A DNA stretch of 42,465 nt from Coprinopsis marcescibilis (taxonomy: Eukaryota; Basidiomycota; Agaricomycetes; Agaricales; Psathyrellaceae): assembly GCA_004369085.1 (NCBI GenBank), contig ML210160.1, positions 1-42,465 of the forward strand. The letters are read 5' to 3'. The first letter of the stretch is position 1. Every line of letters starts with the position of its first letter. This document shows, one piece after another, positions 31,648 to 42,465 of this stretch. Below the pieces are notes generated by a model that saw only the letters and a program-made list of their open reading frames with translations, made no database searches and had not been told where the DNA came from. Both the position numbers and the translations under genes were made by a program.

Positions 31648-32205
31648 GAGTGCTGACTGATCAGGTAGAAAGAGGTGCAAGGAATGTTAATGAACATTGG
31701 ATTTTGAAATTGGAGGACAGCGACTGCGGGAAAGGAACCACCCGCACCCAGCTTATCGAAGGCAATTGCGGAGAGATCAGATCTTTAATCAATGGCTTGG
31801 CGCCAAGCTGACACATTAGACGGACTTCTGCCTCTACTTATGCGTTTTATAACGAGTAGTGTACACGCTGGAGTAGCCGAGTGGACGCTCCGGATACGCG
31901 GTGGAGAGGGAATTGGGACAAGGTGAGGTTCTCCGAGGCTGGCCGCACTGCGATGGCTCGCTGGCGCAAAACCACTTTGGTGTCTTATCTACATCTAGCT
32001 ACGACCTGTAATCTAATCTATTCTAGCAATCTATCCTGCCCTAAACTACTCTCTTGAGCCTTTGAGGCGTAGCCCCTGCTCCAACTAGTGTTACGAGATC
32101 AATTTTGCGCTCCGTCATAGACAATGATACATATCAGGTGAGCACAATACGATGAAAAGAAAACTCGATGGCCTTGGAACATCATTAACGAGTGGGCTTA
32201 TCAGT
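31648..32205. other. intergenic between two F-box genes
   Basis: No gene is seen. A GTAGCCGAGTGG sequence near 31874 looks like a tRNA D-arm start, but no matching T-arm follows. Confidence 0.5.
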
Positions 32206-33621
32206 TCACGGCACTGAAAGTTCGAAAAGAGCTATGACCCCGTCTCTCCACTCAAGATATTCATACCCTGCCTCGGTAGCTTTCCAGCGACCACGATAAA
32301 TCTTGGTGTCCAAGTGCTCTAGCTCGGGGAAAAGTATAGGGCATCTCATGTAGATCGGGTTGAGCCTCTTTGCTTCCCGATCCGCAACCCAGTTTTTCAA
32401 CACTTGGTCAGCAACATAGACCATCGAGTCCTCGGTGAGCGTTAGTTGCTTGACGGGAGAAAGCCTTGATAGTGCGTTCCCAATTCTCTCAACTTTCTGA
32501 ATGTCGCACCCAACGTTCAGGGTAAGAGTAGGAACGGTTCGGATAAGCCGGCAGAAATCATGCTTGCCAGAGGTGAAGAGAAGGTCAATGAGATGCTCGG
32601 CCTGCGTTCGCCAATTAGGTAGACTTCGGTGTGTCGTTTTGAGCTCGGTATGTCGAAGACCTTGCCGAGTGAGAAGAGTGACCTCGTCGTGATTGTAGCT
32701 GATGTAAAGAATGTTGCACTCCGCAGTGTTGTCCCAGAGCTTTCCAAGTAGGCGGGCTTCATGTCGTGTCAACACACCGTCTGTGGAATCCGTGAGCTCG
32801 GCTTCAAAGACGCAGGTACAGTCATCTGGAGGGCTGAGGAGAAGGTAAGCGTTTGCTATTCCGGCAAGGCTGCCGCAGATCCGGAGGTTTTTCAGTTTTG
32901 GTAGGCAGATGGTAGGTGGGTTAACACCCCCTCCGAAGAAAGCGTTGCCGCTACGTAAGAACTTTTTCGAGGTGACGCCTTCAAGAACAAGAGTCTCCAG
33001 CTTTGGCATGCTAGCAATCATTTGGTACCAGAATCTGAGCTCATCCACAAAGAAGGTAGACGAGTATGAAAGGTTCAAAGATTTGATGTTTCTGAAGAGA
33101 GGAGAGACAACCGCTAAAGTTATATTCTCCAGACGGAGAGCCCTGAGGTTTGGTGCGTAACCAGCGAAGAGATCGTTGACATTCAGGTCTATAAAGCGAT
33201 GCTCAACCTCTCCATTCCTGGCTAGTACAGGCTTGCTTGAGAGGTTGAGTGACTTCAAGAGTGGAGACGCCTGGGAAAGCATTGAAGGAAGCCTCCTACA
33301 GTCGACCTCGTTCATAACCTGGAGCTTCAAGCGTTCAAACCGTCCTATCTCGGCAAACAGGCGGCGCATTTTCAGAGAGTTGAATCCATGATCCTCGTCA
33401 TAGATATTAAAGTCGACATTGAGAGGGTGTTGCAAGCTTCTTTGGAGGGCCAATTCAAAGTATTCGGGAGCGTGGCCACTGTGGATGTCGACAGCGCGGG
33501 CCCAAGCAGAGGGAAGTGCAAGTAACCTTTGGCGAACGGTTTGCGTATGAGAGACATGCCGCAAGTTACTGTTGGCCATGGTGTCATAATAATGTTCAGC
33601 TGCTGTGTTGATACCAGACAT
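32206..33621 (-). CDS. F-box-type leucine-rich protein with shortened F-box
   Basis: Single exon, 471 aa. The N-terminus matches only the second half of a fungal F-box (LRHVSHTQTVRQRLLALPSAWARAVDIHSG, given here as two parts: LRHVSHTQTVRQ and LLALPSAWARAVDI). A long leucine-rich region follows (LLKSLNLSS, LRALRLENITL, IKSLNLSYSS, LETLVLEGV). A TATATAAT sequence on the minus strand near 33704-33697, about 75 bp upstream of the ATG at 33621, argues that the short N-terminus is genuine and not a missed exon. Without the LPxE helix it may not bind Skp1. It lies between two other genes of the same class. Confidence 0.75.
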   Translation of the reverse strand: MSGINTAAEHYYDTMANSNLRHVSHTQTVRQRLLALPSAWARAVDIHSGHAPEYFELALQRSLQHPLNVDFNIYDEDHGFNSLKMRRLFAEIGRFERLKLQVMNEVDCRRLPSMLSQASPLLKSLNLSSKPVLARNGEVEHRFIDLNVNDLFAGYAPNLRALRLENITLAVVSPLFRNIKSLNLSYSSTFFVDELRFWYQMIASMPKLETLVLEGVTSKKFLRSGNAFFGGGVNPPTICLPKLKNLRICGSLAGIANAYLLLSPPDDCTCVFEAELTDSTDGVLTRHEARLLGKLWDNTAECNILYISYNHDEVTLLTRQGLRHTELKTTHRSLPNWRTQAEHLIDLLFTSGKHDFCRLIRTVPTLTLNVGCDIQKVERIGNALSRLSPVKQLTLTEDSMVYVADQVLKNWVADREAKRLNPIYMRCPILFPELEHLDTKIYRGRWKATEAGYEYLEWRDGVIALFELSVP

Positions 33622-34571
33622 AGGAATAGTTCAGTAAAGCTAGATGTGCTTGAAGGATGGATGCGGGATTGACCTGGTCGTTTACAATGATCAGGGATTA
33701 TATAGCAGCCTGAGTATCCGGGTAACGACGCTTGGGCCGTTGGATTGGCTCTATATGACTCGGTGGCACCTAATAGACTGCCGCGAGAACAAGGTGAATC
33801 CTACCCCTTCACACTGTCACGCGCCCTGAGGCAGCGACGGCTTACCTGCTTATGGTTAAGTCCGTCGGTGCACCAACAACTGAATGGTCCATCCGGGTAA
33901 CCATCCAAATTCGGCTTGAGGACCTGCATTCGATTCTTTGCATTCGACGGTGCTGAATGCTCCTTGCTGCACTCTACATATCATTCATTGGAACAGAGGG
34001 ATGTCAAAAAGAGTTTAGGTTTAATCCCAAAAGAGTGAGGGTTGAAAAAAGAGGGCCTTGCCAAATTATAATGACCATAGCTCTGAGTCCAACCATCGTC
34101 TATATTCTTATCAGGCAGTGATGTCCCTTTTGGCGTTGGTATTCGGAACGCATTAATCACAATCCTTTGAATTTGCCACTCTTCTAATGAAATCAGAGTC
34201 TTTTGTTTCATGCTATTCTGATTAGTCCTCAATTTAGTCAGAAGTGACATCCGCAATCCCAGAGCGCAAAATAGGTTTAGTCAAGGTTTTACACACAGAT
34301 TACCCGCATAAGCATTCGCTTTTTGTATTTATGGACATTTGATCAAACTTGGGAACATCTAACTAGACATAGTGACGAAGCGTGGTTGCAATGGGCCGAT
34401 AGAAGCTTTCTGTTTAATCGCTGGGATTGATCTCGAAGTCGCGGTGTAAGAAGGAATCGTCTAATCGGTTGGGGTGGTGTTTTGACATAGAAGCTAGTCA
34501 GGTCTCTAGAGTCTATGAAGTTCGAAACAAAGAAAATAATATGATTATGCAAGACCGGTTACGGTTAGAAT
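33622..34571. other. intergenic, AT-rich
   Basis: The first 100 bp are the promoter of the preceding gene. The rest is AT-rich with no recognisable gene. Confidence 0.5.
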
Positions 34572-35998
34572 CTAGGATAAACGACCCCCAAACGCCATTG
34601 GTTCATTGGAATGGCGCAACTCACGTAAGGCAGGGAACAGCCTTGCATTAACTGCATACGCCTCAGGGTCCACCGTAGTATCCGGTTTCATACGCACTAT
34701 CAGAGGCAGCAACTGCGCAGCCGCGGAACAGTTGAGTGTCAAGTGGTTGACATGAGAGAAAAGGGAGAGGATTTTGCGAATCTGGTGAAACCGATTTCCG
34801 TGCACTTGGAAATATAGAGATGGTCATCGAGGTCACAGCCCGGGCAAACCTCACAAAGGTGTGCTCGATGCTAGCAAGTCTAGTGAGCAGCCCAAACGCG
34901 TGATTGTACCACCGGGGGTAATAGGTGCCCCAGCGGGAGGAGATCGTAACATGCTTGTTGTGCCTCCCACGCGAGACCAGAATCAAGCATTTATCAGTTA
35001 AATGGATATTGAAAAACAGAGGATGTGTATCGTGCCAAACTGCCGCCAGGAGACGCGCTTCCAATGGGTGTTCCGCGAAGTCCGATCTGCATAGCAGGCG
35101 GCTATCATGGTTCAATACCACGTAGCAGGAATTGGGTACCTCGATGAGACTGTGGATGACAGAGATTGAGGATAGGTTGCCGATTATTTCGAAATATACT
35201 AGGTGTTCAAGTGTCAATCGAATATTTCCGATCCCCGGGGGCAGGGACATGTCTATGGCATAGATTGACTCGAGCCGGAGGATTTCAAGAAGTGGCATGC
35301 ATCTGATGAGAGACCACCAACTAAAGCCTTGATCGAAGCGGAACCCATGGCTGACTACGAAGATGAGCGTAGTCACGTTGCAGAAAACCTGAGGTGGGTA
35401 ACTCAACAGTGAGGCGTTTACGAGCATGACTTTCCTCAGTTTTGGCGCATGGGCAGCGAAGAGCTGAGGTGTATGGAGTACGACCAAAGGGATTATTGTC
35501 GGAGCGAAGCTATGTGGGTCGAAAGCAAGATAAAATGTGCGGAGATTGTCTGCAGCACGGCAAAGCTCCTGTGACAGAACAAAGACGTGGTAACTTGCTG
35601 GCGTGAGAACGGTGACTCGAAAGTGTCCTATCCGGTAGAACGACTCGAAAATATGGCGCCAGTTTGCCGAGCCAAAACTGTGGCTTTGGTCAAAAATCGT
35701 TGTCTGGACTGTGAGGGTGGTGTTTGTTGATGCCGTCCTGTGGATCCACCTAGCAAGAGCCAGCGGAGACGATTCGTGAATGTCGTTGACGCTTGCTAAG
35801 GCTCGAACAGATATTCTCCAGGCATAATGCCATCGGTTGCACACAAATGACGCAGCTAATATATTGCGGCGTTTCCAATAATCATATCCAAAATAGGTAT
35901 TATCCGTCGCCAGAATTCAAAATCATGGAAATGACTTCGAGAGGAAGTTTTCGGACGGTTCCATTTGGTTTTGGAAACTGGTTGTCCGACGGACGCAT
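34572..35998 (-). pseudogene. F-box / leucine-rich gene with two apparent frameshifts
   Basis: Three consecutive frames on the minus strand make one F-box protein. 35998-35905 gives the F-box start (KLPLEVISMIL). The frame then changes by one base at a GG pair near 35904 and continues with RRNILAASFVCNRW and about 360 further residues of leucine-rich sequence. It changes again near 34807 at an AA pair, after which the tail HVNHLTLNCSAAAQLLPLIV runs to a stop at 34572. No GT...AG intron fits either junction. Each break equals one extra base. This is either a recent pseudogene or two consensus errors in the assembly. The exact start is uncertain; a possible acceptor (ATTGCAG) near 36050 could join an earlier exon. 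Confidence 0.65.
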
Positions 35999-36727
35999 CT
36001 CTGAGCCTCGACGGATAGTACCTCCCCGACGCGGTGAAGCTTTCTGCAATTGGGGCACACGTATAGGCTATAAATCTGCAGAGCGTTTTGAATGCTTTGA
36101 GCGGACATGGTGAAAAGTGGAGAAAGATAAAGATACTTAGCACAGTAACATTGCCCCCAGCACTTAAATACCTGCCATGAGAGGGTGCGCTTTGCCATCA
36201 ACGCGACGTCCCCCTGTCCGGGTCCAGGCAACGCGCGGAAAGGGCGGTGGGCCAAATGTACATTAATAACCACACCTCTTGTACTTGGCTTTGCTTGGTC
36301 CGAACCTCGAGTAGTTGTGAGTTGTTATGTAGTTATGTAGATGCACAAGCAGACGCAAGCGCCAATTTCGATCCAGCTAAAAGCGGTGCATGCCAAGGAC
36401 GCAGCCAAACACGACCATCGTCACCAGCCACTCCACAGACATCGACCAGATACCGTCCCCGCCGTCGACCTCAAGACTCTGCAAGTTCTGCCGCCACTTT
36501 TCGAATGTAAGTCGTCCATTTCGTCCATATTGTCGCCGTACGTTTTGTTCGAATGTCGTACGGCCGTTTTCTGCGTGAAAATTGGCTGGATTGGCGATTG
36601 CATGGTTGGATGACGAGGCTGATACGGTTGCATTAGAGTGCGATAACAGGTTTCACAGTGAGTCGGTTTCTGTATCTTGTGGGCCTGTGTAAGCTGATGA
36701 TTTGATAGCTACAACTTCCAGGGCAAT
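35999..36727. other. divergent region between the F-box pseudogene and RPS10
   Basis: Contains an ATG-led short frame on the minus strand near 36110 (with VCPNCRK) that may belong to the F-box gene leader. On the plus strand is the RPS10 upstream region, with GT donor-like sites near 36505 and 36659 that could start 5'UTR introns. Nothing firm. Confidence 0.4.
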
Positions 36728-37272
36728 ATGATCATTTCAAAGGAGAACCGACGCGTTATCTACGAGAACCTCTTCAAAGGTGAGAAGCACCGCATCATCT
36801 GGTCGATTCAGCTGCAAACATATAATAGAGGGTGTCCTCGTCGCCAAGAAGGACTTCAATGCACCGAAGCATGAGGACCTTGACGTCCCCAACCTGCAAG
36901 TTATCAAGGCCATGCAGAGTCTGACCTCCAGGAGTCTCGTCAAGACCCAGTTCTCCTGGCAATGGTACTACTACGTCCTGACCCCTGAGGGCGTCGAATA
37001 CCTCCGAGAGTGGTGCGTCATGTATACTGTGTGGGTTTGTCCTCAATTAAATGTTGTGAAGGCTCCACCTCCCCGCCGAAATCGTTCCCGCCACCCACAA
37101 AAAGGCCGTCCGCGCGCCCCGCCCCGCTCAAGTCCGACAAGGAGGAGATGGTGCTTACCGTGCCCCACGCGGCGACCGCGACGACTACCGAAAGAAGGAG
37201 GGCGGAGCCCCTGGCGACTTCCGACCTTCGTTCTCTGGTTCCGGTGTTGGCCGTGGTGCTCCCAGAGAGTAG
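36728..37272 (+). CDS. RPS10: 40S ribosomal protein eS10
   Basis: Structural protein of the small ribosomal subunit head, near the mRNA entry side. Exons 36728-36779, 36829-37012 and 37062-37272, with two 49-bp introns, giving 148 aa. The sequence is diagnostic: it opens [19 protein letters not shown], continues [40 protein letters not shown] and IVPATHKK, and has the usual basic, Gly/Arg-rich tail ending GVGRGAPRE. The second intron ends in AAG, a weaker acceptor, but the frame and conserved W-L-H-L-P join confirm it. A 5'UTR intron (GTGAGT near 36659 to TTGATAG near 36709) is possible, as is common in ribosomal protein genes. Confidence 0.95.
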
Positions 37273-37511
37273 GGGCTCACTGGTTTTGCTGCGCGCTGTA
37301 TGTAGTCATAGGGATTCAATTCACATCTGCATTCGACTCTTCCACAATCGAAATTGTTTCCAAACTCCAACCTGGCTTCCTATTCGTCCCACACGTACGT
37401 TGTCCAAGCATGTTTCAGCACCAGGAAACGTATGGGATATTCCAGATGTTTATGTGGTTTCGCACGACCGTACTTCGTTCGTGATAGGACACCACGCTAC
37501 GTCTACCAACT
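37273..37511. other. shared 3' region of convergent genes
   Basis: Only 239 bp separate the stop codons of RPS10 (+) and the fucosyltransferase-like gene (-), so their 3'UTRs probably overlap. No other feature is seen. Confidence 0.5.
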
Positions 37512-39678
37512 TCAGAATAAAGCTACGACGTTCCCTAGGTCTGTCCACTTTCCTGCTCGGCTTTCGACGACCTGTTTGGTGAAGGAGCTTTACCGAAGTC
37601 AGCTGCGATTTCAAAATGCTGACGTGTAATGATATTTACCTCTGCTTGCTGCATTTCTTAGATCCACCCACCAACAATCTCGCCCTAGACAAAATCAACT
37701 TGTCCACGATCCCTAGGATACCAGTGTCCTGTAGCAGGTCTTCATCCCCCTTGTGCAGATTAGCATTCGCCGTGGCCTCGTTCACGTCCACCAGGTCCCA
37801 TTCATGAAGTTCGCCACCTTCCTTGAATGCCTCTTTCAATATACCAACAGCTGTTTCGTGATGCTCGTTAAAGTTTCTGAAGGTTCCCGATTTGGCGAAG
37901 GACGTCCGGGAGTTCTTTAATTCGGAATCGAGGATCGGGTAGGGGTAGTCGCTCGCGAACCAGACGGTGTTGACGTCCTTTGCAAGGTGGTCGGTGTCGT
38001 GGAGCATGGAGGAGACAAGGTCGATGAGGGAATGTGCGCATTCGGCGAGAACTTGAGAATCAACTGTTTCCATGCGCCAGTGGATTCCGAGGTAGCTGTT
38101 TGGAGCGGGTGCTAGTCGGGAGGAGAGGGATTCGACGGAAGGGGAGTATGTAAGTGGTGGGGAAAGCGAGGTTTGGAAGAGGGGGTGGCGGAGCTCCCAG
38201 TTCAGGATGAGGACGTCGGGGTCGGGAGGTTGGGTGGTTGGTATTTCGAGTGGGACTTGGGCGTCTTGGTCTGTGTTGCTGTTCGAGGGGTACGACCGTA
38301 GTACGTCTATGATTGCGTTCCCCAGATCCGCCTGAGGAATAGACCTGCTCCGCAGGGAAAAGGTCTCCTGTTCGCCAAGGGCAATGTAAAGACTGTTATC
38401 GCGCAGATCCAGGTGTTCGAATTTCGATGGGAAGCATCCAGGAAATTCAGTTTCGGGAGCGAGTTCGGTATCGTATCGGTGGACCAGAAGATCGCCCAAC
38501 GTCAGGAACTCCTCTGCGTCCTGTGCCAGTACTCCTGGAATAGCTGGAGCCAACGACACAAGCTGGGAATCCAACCCCCTCCTACCGTTCTTCTCGCCCT
38601 TGGCGTATACCTCTGACCAAAGCTTGAAATCCTCGAGTCCCACTACCTCTGGAAGGTCATCGGAGTTTTCTGTGTCGAGGTTGTAGTAAGTGTGGAAAGG
38701 CCATTTATAGCATGCGCCTAGGCGGCTTTTACCGGCATTGGGTAGGACGAGGATTCGGTTGAGCTGTTTGGCGAGGTGCATGATTTGGTGGAGGTGGATA
38801 CGGGCTTTGGACTCTTGCTCTGCGATGCGTAGTGGGAGGAGGAATCGACATGGTCTCTGGCCGACGTTTGGGTTCGCGTGGCTGTCTGTGCGGATAGTTG
38901 GGTCACAGACGGCCGAAGCGTTGAATGTGCTGAGTGGGAAACTGTTCTTCGACGGCACCCTGGCTTCGGGGATGAGCGTGATTGTAGGAGGACCGCCTTG
39001 GCTCCTGCTACTCGAGATCTTCTCGTGTTCCGGGTCCTCGAGTTCTGGGTTTCTCTTCAGCAACAGTTTCTCCAGTTTGGCGAGTTTCACGAGGATGGAT
39101 CTGTCGATTTGGGGAAACCGCCCTAGGCGGGGCGATTTACCGGTGTCCTCGTCCTCTTCCACTGATATCCTGCCTTGCAAAGCTGCGATGTTTATACTCT
39201 GTGCTTCATCGAATACCGGTTCATCTAAACCGAACGTGGTGGTTTCCTCGCCATGGTTCCGACTCCGAAAGGTGTCGCCTCGAGTGACGATTGGTGGGAC
39301 CGTGAATTGATGTTGAACATTGGGAGGGATATCGCCAAACACCATTCGCAGCTGGCTATATTGGGCTTGTTTCTGCAGGGTTTTGACTTGTGGATAGCGT
39401 CGACATACTGCCAAGAATAGCAGGCCAACGCACAGTGCTCCTAGCGCAATTCGTAGTAGTGTCGATAGTCTGGTTGGAGTCGCCCTGCCAGAAAAGTCCG
39501 AGATAGGACCAGCATCAACACTAGAGTCTCTGGGGCGAGGAGGCGGAGCGGCGTTGCTGGGCGTGTTGTAGATGCTGTGAGGGACGTGTTCGAAGTCGAA
39601 CCAAATGTCGCCGTCTGTAGCCCGACCTCGAGTGCGAATGATTTGGGTGTTGGGATGATCCTTGGAGAACATTACCAT
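37512..39678 (-). CDS. type II membrane protein, O-fucosyltransferase-like
   Basis: Two exons on the minus strand, 39678-37640 and 37587-37512, with a 52-bp intron (GTAAAT...AAAG), giving 704 aa. Residues about 74-93 (LLRIALGALCVGLLFLAVC) form one membrane segment after a cytosolic Pro-rich tail, the layout of a Golgi/ER type II glycosyltransferase. The lumenal part includes GQRPCRFLLPLRI, a central YLGIHWRMET segment (HWR resembles the GDP-fucose-binding Arg motif of protein O-fucosyltransferases), and ILSRARLLVGGSKKCSKQ. The short second exon supplies SSFTKQVVE, which resembles the C-terminal SSF motif of that family and supports the intron. Substrate and activity are not shown. Without splicing, the frame stops just before the SSF motif. 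Confidence 0.75.
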
Positions 39679-40372
39679 TTATCAAGCTTTAATGTATTTG
39701 GGAAAAGGCCAGCCTTGTCGAAAGAAAGCATACGCACAACAGTAGCGCATAGCCCACCCTTCGGCGTTAGCCGCAAGAGTAACCTCGCGTGGTAATGACC
39801 TAAGTATAAATTTGGAGAACATCTAAACGCTAGGCTCAGCTGGTTGTGGGTACGGGATCAATAGGCATCACTCCAGAATCAAACCATGTAGGTAATTAAT
39901 TAGTGCTTGTGATCGATGCTTCAAGCTTGTCATTGCTCAGAATCCTTCATTCAAAATTCGGAGCCAATACAGCTTTCCTTTCTCGGTTTGGTTCCGAATC
40001 GCTCGTAAACCCTTCGAGGTTTTGTAACTGCTCCCAAATTGCCCTATTACTACAGAACATTCGAGTTTCTAGGAGAGATCATAGCCTTATTTTATTATCC
40101 CAATAATCGATTAGTAAATGCTGCAGCTAACAGCACTTTGAAATCTTCTTCCAAAAATAGTGACATCAATGGGCGCTTGGCTCTCGAGTGGCAGTGCTAG
40201 CAAGATCTGGACCCTCAGGCACAAATTCCGACATTTCCGATTAGATAAGATCTTCGGAAAAATATTCAGCTGCGGAAATTGTCCTAGAATGGCGTTACTA
40301 AGGTTGTGTCTTACATCGCCCATCTCTGATTACCCTTTCTCCATCTTAGCACTGTCCACTACACCGGGAAAC
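39679..40372. promoter_or_regulatory. divergent promoter region (fucosyltransferase-like / IDO-2)
   Basis: About 690 bp between two divergently transcribed genes, AT-rich, with no recognised gene. No clear TATA box close to the IDO start; a CT-rich stretch (taccctttctccatc) lies just upstream of the IDO ATG. Confidence 0.5.
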
Positions 40373-41909
40373 ATGGACCCCTTTGGAGAGAACCATTTTC
40401 TCCTGCTTCCCCGACCCGATTCGTTCAATGGACCACCGATAGGCATTCCAGATACCACCACCCTCGCGGCGCACGATTTCGACGTCGACACCCGAACTGG
40501 ATTTATGCCGCCACAACAGCCTATCTCGCGTCTTCCTGAGGAATGGAAGGCCTGGGAAGACATTCTCGACTCTGCAGTCGCTGCTCGTCTACAACTCGGC
40601 TACAAGTCGGGACTGGCCCAAGATGAAGCTTTAAATTCGGAATGCTGGAGGGAGAGGGTCCGAGAGGTAAGCGGTACATAAACTCTTGAAAGCTTCGTGC
40701 CAACGCGTTGGCTTGCTTCGTTGGAATGCTATTTAGCTCCCCATCATTCCCACCAAAAATCTCTTCAGCTCAGAACCTCTGTTACGACGAGCGCATCATG
40801 TCCTGGCGTGGATCCTTCAGTTTTACATCCATTCTCTTCCACCATCCTCTCCCATCAAAGTACCCCCACCCTTAACCGTACCGCTGCTCCAAGTGTCAGC
40901 CCAACTCCAGCTTCCGCCAGTTGTCACCTACTCGGACGACGTCCTCTACAATTGGACATTCAAGGACGGCAAGGAGGTCGACGAGGACGGAAACCCAATT
41001 ATGCCCACAGGCGACAATATTGATACCAAGACCACCTTCACTGGAACCCGGGACGAGTCGGAATTTTACCTCGTCTCTGCAAGAATGGAACTCAAGGGCG
41101 TCGAAGCACTGGAGTTAACGCGGCAAATCATGGATGAAGCTTTCGTAGGGGATGACATCGCCATCCGACGAATCACGGAGTACCTCCACGAACTTGGTGT
41201 CGTCATCAAAGACTTGTCAACCATGTTGATGAGCGTACGGGAGGGGTGCTCACCTGACGTATTTTATAATGAAATCCGACCTTGGTTCAGGGGCGAGGAT
41301 GCCACAGGCGGATCCAAGTGGGAGTTCGAGGGACTCGAGCTCGACGAAACGCTCTCCCCTCCGACCGAGCTATCCGGCGCCAGCGCAGGGCAGAGCTCGC
41401 TGATTCATACCTTGGACGTCTTCCTTGGTGTTGACCAATTCTCCCATTCGAAGGCGCCTGAAGATTCTTCCACTTCGTCAGCGCCTTCCACTTCTTCGAC
41501 TCGTGGTCAGCAGCAGCAGCAGCCCCGGTCCGCGTTCCTGAAGAGGATGCAGGCATACATGCCTCGCCACCACCGAGCGTTCCTGAACCACCTGGCCAAC
41601 AATCCTCGACCGATACGCGACCTTGTGTTGGTCCAATCCGGTGAGGGGCACGAACCTGGGAACAAGCTCCTCGATTCCTACAACGCTGCGGTTCAGGCTC
41701 TCAAGGAATTCCGGGACAAGCATATGATCATCGCCGCTCTGTACATTATCGGCCCCGCTAGGCGTATCGCAGCTGGCGAGAGGGAGACGCAGGGCAAGGC
41801 TGGACAGGTTTCTGAGCCTTTGAAGGGGACTGGCGGTACAGACCTGGCCAAGTTCTTGAAGGGAATTCGGGATCAAACGAGGGGTGCGATTCTGGAGTCC
41901 CGTCCATAG
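40373..41909 (+). CDS. indoleamine 2,3-dioxygenase, paralogue 2
   Basis: Heme dioxygenase converting L-tryptophan to N-formylkynurenine. Exons 40373-40666 and 40737-41909, with a 70-bp phase-0 intron (GTAAGC...TTTAG), giving 488 aa. Signatures: RTGFMPPQQPISRLP, LLRRAHHVLAWILQFY, DDVLYNW, RPWFRGED, SAGQSS...LDVFLGVD, RHHRAFLNHL, the heme-ligand His in FRDKHMIIAALYII (about residue 427), and KGTGGTDL. A Ser-rich plus poly-Gln (CAG repeat at about 41508-41522) loop of about 30 residues follows the SAGQSS region and is absent from paralogue 1, which is otherwise similar across the catalytic part. The intron sits at the same codon position as in paralogue 1, so the two arose by duplication. The two genes may be regulated differently; nothing in the sequence decides this. 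Confidence 0.94.
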
Positions 41910-42465
41910 ATCACGGACTTTGCCGGCAGAAACATGGTTCCGAATTTCCCAATGTCAACTTTTTGAACGTTGCAGCTCTTCCTTACCGTTATTCGTTATG
42001 TATGATGCTTCTCCCGGTTGTCACTTCGATATGGAAAGGTAGTTGCGCCTCATGCCGGTAGACGAAGACTGGTATATTTAGCGAAGGCTGATAAAGTGAG
42101 TAAGATTTGGGGATTGCTTCGAGTTGGTGAAACGTTTAAATGGATGTGGAATAGCCGGAGTGGGTTTGTACATGCTGCGCCAACACCGCTTAACCCGAAG
42201 AACCTGTCAGCTACCGTCACCGGGTGCATTAGTCGCTACAGCGCACACCGCAATTGCCATCAAGTCCGCAACGGGCGGTGCTGATAATGACACTACGGCG
42301 TGCGGTGAACATGCACCTCTCGTCTTGACCTCGACCACATCCTTGTCCCCGACACTATCCAATCCATCTCTCGTCTCCCTGCCCGCTGGAGTCCATAACT
42401 TGATTATACAACGTTCGCGCCCACAAAATGACATCAAACTAGTACGCATATTCTCACAACTCTTT
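41910..42465. other. right-edge stretch
   Basis: 3' flank of IDO-2, then no recognised gene. CT-rich sequence at about 42315-42385 followed by an ATG at 42429 and a possible GT donor near 42443 could be the start of a gene that continues beyond the window, but too little is visible. Confidence 0.35.

Noticed and set aside
31868..31925. tRNA-like sequence (GTAGCCGAGTGG)
   Set aside because: No B box/T-arm (GGTTCRANNCC) and no matching acceptor stem follow.
1..42465. CRISPR arrays, bacterial operons or Shine-Dalgarno sites
   Set aside because: The window is eukaryotic, with spliced genes; no regularly spaced repeats were seen.

Overview
This is a nuclear segment of a filamentous basidiomycete, most likely an Agaricomycete. 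The genes have short introns (about 48-70 bp) with GT...AG borders and fungal CTAAY/CTGAY branch sites. They include a mitochondrial Lon (PIM1-type) protease, a PP1 inhibitor-3 homologue, an eS10 ribosomal protein and fungal-type indoleamine 2,3-dioxygenases (IDO). F-box/LRR-like genes are numerous. KP4-like secreted genes and expanded F-box genes fit a Rhizoctonia/Ceratobasidium-like genome, but that is inference.

Layout. 0-18.7 kb is a segmentally duplicated region built around a secreted KP4-killer-toxin-like gene. KP4-A (556-933, -) and KP4-B (6253-6630, -) lie in direct tandem units of about 2.4 and 3.5 kb. KP4-B together with an F-box-like gene (4061-5665, -) is repeated in inverted orientation as KP4-C (15531-15908, +) plus a second F-box-like gene (16541-18157, +). 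The two arms enclose one single-copy gene, the mitochondrial Lon protease (9863-13599, +, eight exons, 1126 aa). All three KP4 copies are intact, and the two arm copies differ almost only at synonymous sites. Each has a TATA box and a probable 5'UTR intron.

18.7-26.3 kb holds a MITE-like GGTTTC/GAAACC element, IDO paralogue 1 (19411-21046, -), a weak hypothetical ORF, a YPI1/PPP1R11 PP1 inhibitor (22288-22929, -) and a MYND zinc-finger gene with an 18-nt microexon (25282-26315, -). 26.3-30.2 kb is gene-poor. 30.2-36.0 kb carries three minus-strand F-box/LRR-like genes, one of which appears broken by two single-base frameshifts. 36.7-42 kb has RPS10 (+), a type II membrane protein resembling protein O-fucosyltransferases (-) and IDO paralogue 2 (40373-41909, +).

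Working relationships. The housekeeping genes (Lon, RPS10, YPI1) appear single-copy here. The most unusual unit is the repeated [KP4-like secreted protein -> F-box-like protein] pair, a candidate linked two-gene module; any toxin/self-protection function is hypothesis only. All splice sites were called by eye from consensus and reading frame, and every multi-exon model given sums to a multiple of three.
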